Assembly (NCBI GenBank): GCA_016292335.1
Contig: JAECRX010000092.1
Location: forward strand, 1 to 9,316
Reading direction: 5' to 3'
From: Candidatus Sifarchaeum subterraneum
GTDB lineage: Archaea > Asgardarchaeota > Sifarchaeia > Sifarchaeales > Sifarchaeaceae
Length of the DNA: 9,316 nt
Positions 6,488-9,316 of the stretch are shown piece after piece. The notes under the pieces are model-generated. The model worked only from the letters and a program-made list of their open reading frames with translations. It was not told the origin of the DNA and ran no database searches. Made by a program: the position numbers and the translations under genes. Each line of letters opens with the position of its first letter. The stretch's first letter is position 1.

Positions 6488-7213
6488 TCACTTCAAAAAA
6501 TCGCTCAGGGCAACAATTTTGGCTCTAGATCTAGACTTTAGCCATTGTAGCAGTTCTTCACCAAATTTCATTTTGGTTCTTTTGATGGAATTTGCAAGTG
6601 AATGTTCCTTTAGGTCAGGTTTTGAATATTTGCCAACATATTCTCCAAATTCCATTCCTGCTAGTATAATTGTTTTTGCTTTGAAATAATCTGCTAAAAA
6701 CGCACATCTATCTCCGTCTGTGAACCCACCAAAGTTGTATACATTTGGCAAAGGTTCAGTTTGAGTCGTTCCAAAGATCTTTCCTTCAAATTTCGGAACA
6801 GCTTTCATGACTGCAGGAATATTATCTCCGTGAGCGTGGATCACACTGATTGTTCCTTTAGAATTTGCTTCAAGGATATCTTCTATTTTGCCATCTAGAT
6901 CTGTCACATTTACATGCGGAACAATTCCTACCTTTAATAATGCTGAAACAGCTCCATCAGCAGCAATTAGGATAAATTTTTTGTGGAGTTTCTTTTCGAT
7001 AATTTTTTCTATGTCCTTTTCTAGTGAAGGACTAGCTCCAAAAATAATAACATTTTTATCAGATATGAGCTCTTCAAACTCCTTTAAATTGATATTTCTC
7101 CCTTCTAATAAGTTATTAAGTATTTCAGCTGCTTTATGATCCATTTTAGGATCGTAGCCAAGTGTTTTAACAATCTTTTTATACCAAGGCACCCAATCTT
7201 CGAACCTGATCAT
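6488..7213 (-). CDS. mptE: 6-hydroxymethyl-7,8-dihydropterin pyrophosphokinase (MptE, DUF115)
   Basis: A 241-residue protein, the usual full length. MptE transfers pyrophosphate from ATP to 6-hydroxymethyl-7,8-dihydropterin, a step in archaeal tetrahydromethanopterin or folate-type pterin cofactor synthesis. The DUF115 motifs are all present: IIFGASPSLE (56-65), ILIAADGA (81-88), VTDLDG (103-108, acidic metal/nucleotide site), VIHAHGDN (124-131), GTTQTEP (148-154) and GFTDGDRC (163-170). It is unrelated in sequence to bacterial FolK. The ATG at 7213 has a clear GAGGT six bases upstream. No other pterin-pathway gene is adjacent in this window. A small amber-interrupted frame upstream ends in an ATGA overlap with this start. 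It stops at TGA 6488-6490, followed at once by a hairpin. Confidence 0.9.
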   Translation of the reverse strand: MIRFEDWVPWYKKIVKTLGYDPKMDHKAAEILNNLLEGRNINLKEFEELISDKNVIIFGASPSLEKDIEKIIEKKLHKKFILIAADGAVSALLKVGIVPHVNVTDLDGKIEDILEANSKGTISVIHAHGDNIPAVMKAVPKFEGKIFGTTQTEPLPNVYNFGGFTDGDRCAFLADYFKAKTIILAGMEFGEYVGKYSKPDLKEHSLANSIKRTKMKFGEELLQWLKSRSRAKIVALSDFLK

Positions 7214-7219
7214 GAAAGA

Positions 7220-7224
7220 ACCTC
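7220..7224 (-). promoter_or_regulatory. Shine-Dalgarno motif of mptE
   Basis: GAGGT on the minus strand with a six-base spacer to ATG 7213. It lies inside a small inverted repeat (CATGA 7211-7215 and TCATG 7223-7227) that includes the start codon, so a weak hairpin could mask initiation. Confidence 0.65.
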
Positions 7225-7293
7225 ATGGTTTTTGATTTTTAGATATCTACACATAACCAACTGATGAAGGATCTTCAACGGCAAAAAATGTCC

Positions 7294-7380
7294 CTATGCT
7301 TCTTCAATCAAATCTTCGGCAATATGGCCATGAAAACGTTTTAAATTTAATGGATATACCCACAACACAAATGTAGTCAT
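7294..7380 (-). CDS. Small ORF upstream of mptE (28 codons, ends in TAG)
   Basis: Starts ATG 7380 with GAGG ten bases upstream and reads MTTFVLWVYPLNLKRFHGHI, then AEDLIEEA, to a TAG at 7294-7296. The residue pattern looks protein-like. Reading through the TAG, the frame stays open for 27 more codons and stops at a TGA (7210-7212) that overlaps the mptE ATG as ATGA, the arrangement typical of coupled genes. I recognise no family. It may be a decayed gene, a leader ORF or chance; the downstream half (GHFLPLKILHQ...) is less convincing as protein. Confidence 0.25.
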   Translation of the reverse strand: MTTFVLWVYPLNLKRFHGHIAEDLIEEA

Positions 7381-7393
7381 AAGATGTTTGCCT

Positions 7394-7408
7394 CATGATA
7401 TAATCATG
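7394..7408. promoter_or_regulatory. Perfect dyad CATGAT-ATA-ATCATG, possible operator
   Basis: Two perfect 6-bp half-sites separated by 3 bp lie 22-36 bases after the stop of the upstream 613-codon gene and ahead of the small ORF and mptE on the minus strand. The size and symmetry fit a dimeric regulator site. It overlaps the GAGG and AT-rich stretch that could serve the small ORF. It could also be a short hairpin at the 3' end of the upstream transcript. Confidence 0.35.
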
Positions 7409-7429
7409 GACACAAATAATCATAAAAAT

Positions 7430-9316
7430 TCAGGTGGAATGCATTACTTTTGGTTTAATTAAATCTAAAACTTCGTTCGATAGATGCATACCAAAGCCGA
7501 TAACATCTCGGAAAAAATGGACGGCCTTTTCATCTTGGTTAAAAATTAATTCTCTTTTCGAATGTATGCTAATTGTTCTTCTGGAGAAATCTTCACAGCG
7601 CTTTAAAAATTTGTCTGCATCGACTAGTTTTTCAAAAATCATCGGACCACTATCCGGGTGACTTCTGATCTTTTTACTTAATAAGATGACTCTTTCGGCA
7701 TTGCTCCTGATCCCCAAACCTGGTAATGAATTCATGAGCACTAACACGCAAATTAAAAACTCATTGCTAGCTTTCAAAAACCTCCTCCATGATTCTTGGG
7801 TCTCTTTTCTGTTTAAAAGATTTATGGACTCCTTAATTTCGGGTAAAATATGATCAAGTGTATTTTTGCAGATCGGATATGTAATTCTTTTGACTTGTTC
7901 ATCGTCCTTTATTAGATACTTTCCTTTTTCTCTTGGAAATTTTTTCAGGAAGGGTATTGCTGTAGTAACCGTTTGATCAATTATTGTGTCCAAGAATTTT
8001 AAGGTAATCTCAATGGGTAGCTCGGGATCAGGTGATTCGGGTGTATTAAGTATCAAGAGATGAATTGAAGTTAAATAAATAGTTTTAATCCCTTCGAAAA
8101 TGCCAAAACTGAGTTTTCGAGGAACGGATATACCATATGTAAATCCATGAATTTTTAGCCATCTTTCGATTATACGATGTTCTATGTATTTCCGACTCAG
8201 AGGATAAAGTTTTTCTCCATCTCTTACTTGAAGGAAATTGTATGGGCTGGAATAATACTTATATCTTTGACTAAGCTCGCCTGACTTGTCAATGTTGTCC
8301 AGCTCATCTGATAAGAACTGTGATATTTCTCTAGATCCGAAAGCTGAACGATGGTGAGCTAAAAGAACTCCTTCAAGCTGATCAATCGCCCTTGAGGAGA
8401 TAGAGGAATCAATGCCCGCTCTTATTAGCGATTCAAGAATTTTACTTGATTTGAAAGAAGTAATTTGCCCCGAAGGAAGTATAACGTGTTCCGCATACTT
8501 GTCTGCTTCTTCAAACGTTTTTTGAAATATTTTTTGCTCCATTCTGTGTCTATCTGTTTCTATTTCTAACAAGATATCAATGATTTTTTCTGCTTTTTCT
8601 CTTCTTGAGGGCAATAATAAAATCTTATTGTCCTTTTCTTTTATCAAAAATGTTTTTTCAAGAGAATCAACCATATTTTTGACTTTAAAAACTGTGGAAT
8701 CAGTATTGTAGACCAAAATCTTAATTAATTCGTCATATGCAATTCCATCAAGTTCTTTTTTTGTTAAAAGACACATAATTCCCAAGATTTCCCACAGATT
8801 TTCCTTGAATCCCATTTCTATAAGTAATTTTGAACATTCTATAAGTTTGTTAAAATTAGCAAGTATTGTCTTTCCAAGGACAGAAAGTTCAATATATTCT
8901 GTATTTACCATATTTAGCAGTTTAAAAATAATTGAATTTTCTAATTGCCTCTTATCAATCTTGTAATTCGAAAGTAGATCCGAGAGTTTTACCTGATAAT
9001 GTGATGAAATAAAATCCAAAATTTCATGGGCTTTTTCAAAGAGTTCTGATTCAATCAGCGAGGAATATGTTTTCAATTCTAAAATTTGAATGTAGTGCTT
9101 ATCAGCCTTTTTTAGGCTAGCAGACGGCTCAATAATATTTGAGCCAACAATTTCAATACCGTTCTTTGAAAAAACAGGAGTTAAATAGACTTTGATATCG
9201 TCAATTGCTCCCAACAATTGGGTATATTGATAACATCTGATTAAAAAACCAATGGAATTTAGGTCGTCCAAAATTGAATATTTCTCGATTGTAAGAATAG
9301 GTGATTTCTTTAAATT
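7430..9316 (-). CDS. Partial protein with winged-helix-like segments and an ATP-cone-like domain
   Basis: The frame is open from the window end (9316) to TGA 7430-7432. The apparent start at 9271 is only a TTG; 15 further open codons precede it with no ATG or stop, so the N-terminus is outside. Numbering from 9271: residues ~80-140 (…KLSDLLSNYKIDKRQLENS…YIELSVLGKTIL) and ~155-225 (…YDELIKIL…LIKEKDNKILLLP) look like two winged-helix units. Residues ~262-342 (ILPSGQITSFKSSKI, SLIRAGI, SREISQFLSDEL, RYKYY) match the ATP-cone pattern xxGxxxxFxxsKIxxSLxxAG...s.eI...v...L...RY. ATP-cones bind ATP/dATP and usually regulate NrdD, NrdA or NrdR, or occur in archaeal 2-phosphoglycerate kinase; no reductase glycyl site, NrdR zinc ribbon or P-loop is seen. 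Residues 343-613 are unrecognised and mostly helical. A nucleotide-sensing regulator is a reasonable guess but unproven. Confidence 0.7.
   Translation of the reverse strand, partial: NLKKSPILTIEKYSILDDLNSIGFLIRCYQYTQLLGAIDDIKVYLTPVFSKNGIEIVGSNIIEPSASLKKADKHYIQILELKTYSSLIESELFEKAHEILDFISSHYQVKLSDLLSNYKIDKRQLENSIIFKLLNMVNTEYIELSVLGKTILANFNKLIECSKLLIEMGFKENLWEILGIMCLLTKKELDGIAYDELIKILVYNTDSTVFKVKNMVDSLEKTFLIKEKDNKILLLPSRREKAEKIIDILLEIETDRHRMEQKIFQKTFEEADKYAEHVILPSGQITSFKSSKILESLIRAGIDSSISSRAIDQLEGVLLAHHRSAFGSREISQFLSDELDNIDKSGELSQRYKYYSSPYNFLQVRDGEKLYPLSRKYIEHRIIERWLKIHGFTYGISVPRKLSFGIFEGIKTIYLTSIHLLILNTPESPDPELPIEITLKFLDTIIDQTVTTAIPFLKKFPREKGKYLIKDDEQVKRITYPICKNTLDHILPEIKESINLLNRKETQESWRRFLKASNEFLICVLVLMNSLPGLGIRSNAERVILLSKKIRSHPDSGPMIFEKLVDADKFLKRCEDFSRRTISIHSKRELIFNQDEKAVHFFRDVIGFGMHLSNEVLDLIKPKVMHST

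Noticed and set aside
1..9316. CRISPR array, tRNA/rRNA gene or retron-like structure
   Set aside because: No regularly spaced repeats, tRNA consensus segments or reverse-transcriptase motifs were found on either strand.

Overview
This looks like a fragment of an archaeal chromosome. The main reasons are an archaeal-type 6-hydroxymethyl-7,8-dihydropterin pyrophosphokinase (MptE/DUF115), a small Zn-ribbon plus single-membrane-segment protein of the DUF2116 type, Shine-Dalgarno motifs of the GAGG/GGATGAT kind, and AT-rich TATA-like upstream regions. A methanogen-related or Thermoplasmata-like euryarchaeote is my best guess, but the sequence does not settle it.

Layout. Positions 8-1117 (+) hold a LUD-domain/double [4Fe-4S] protein of the LutB/LldF type. 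It is interrupted by one in-frame TAA and ends where a C-terminal cysteine-rich (CCG/HdrD-like) half might be expected. Positions ~1177-4754 are an insertion-sequence island with two unrelated degenerate elements, both with transposases on the minus strand. The first is a Mutator/IS256-superfamily (MULE-like) transposase broken by three single-base indels and one in-frame TAG. The second is a 1948-bp element with 103-bp terminal inverted repeats whose DDE transposase carries three frameshifts. The second element abuts, and probably inserted into, the 5' end of the first. Its other end lies about 50 bp upstream of the DUF2116-like gene (4805-5038, +). Next is a 371-bp AT-rich gap containing only tiny ORFs.

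The right half is all minus strand. It holds an AbiEii/MNT-fold nucleotidyltransferase-like protein (5410-6324), MptE (6488-7213), a short intergenic region with a perfect 15-bp dyad and a small amber-interrupted ORF that overlaps the mptE start, and a long partial protein (7430 to the window edge). That protein appears to combine winged-helix-like segments with an ATP-cone-like domain. It has no in-frame ATG near its apparent start and stays open to the window end, so its N-terminus lies outside.

The four long host genes downstream of the island are free of indels. All six frameshifts fall inside the two IS elements, which argues for genuine decay rather than uniform sequencing error, although most of the breaks sit at short homopolymers. 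I see no CRISPR array, tRNA or rRNA gene, and no obvious defence or biosynthetic cluster. The most unusual items are the winged-helix/ATP-cone protein, the in-frame TAG within a conserved transposase motif, and the A7 slippery-type frame junction.
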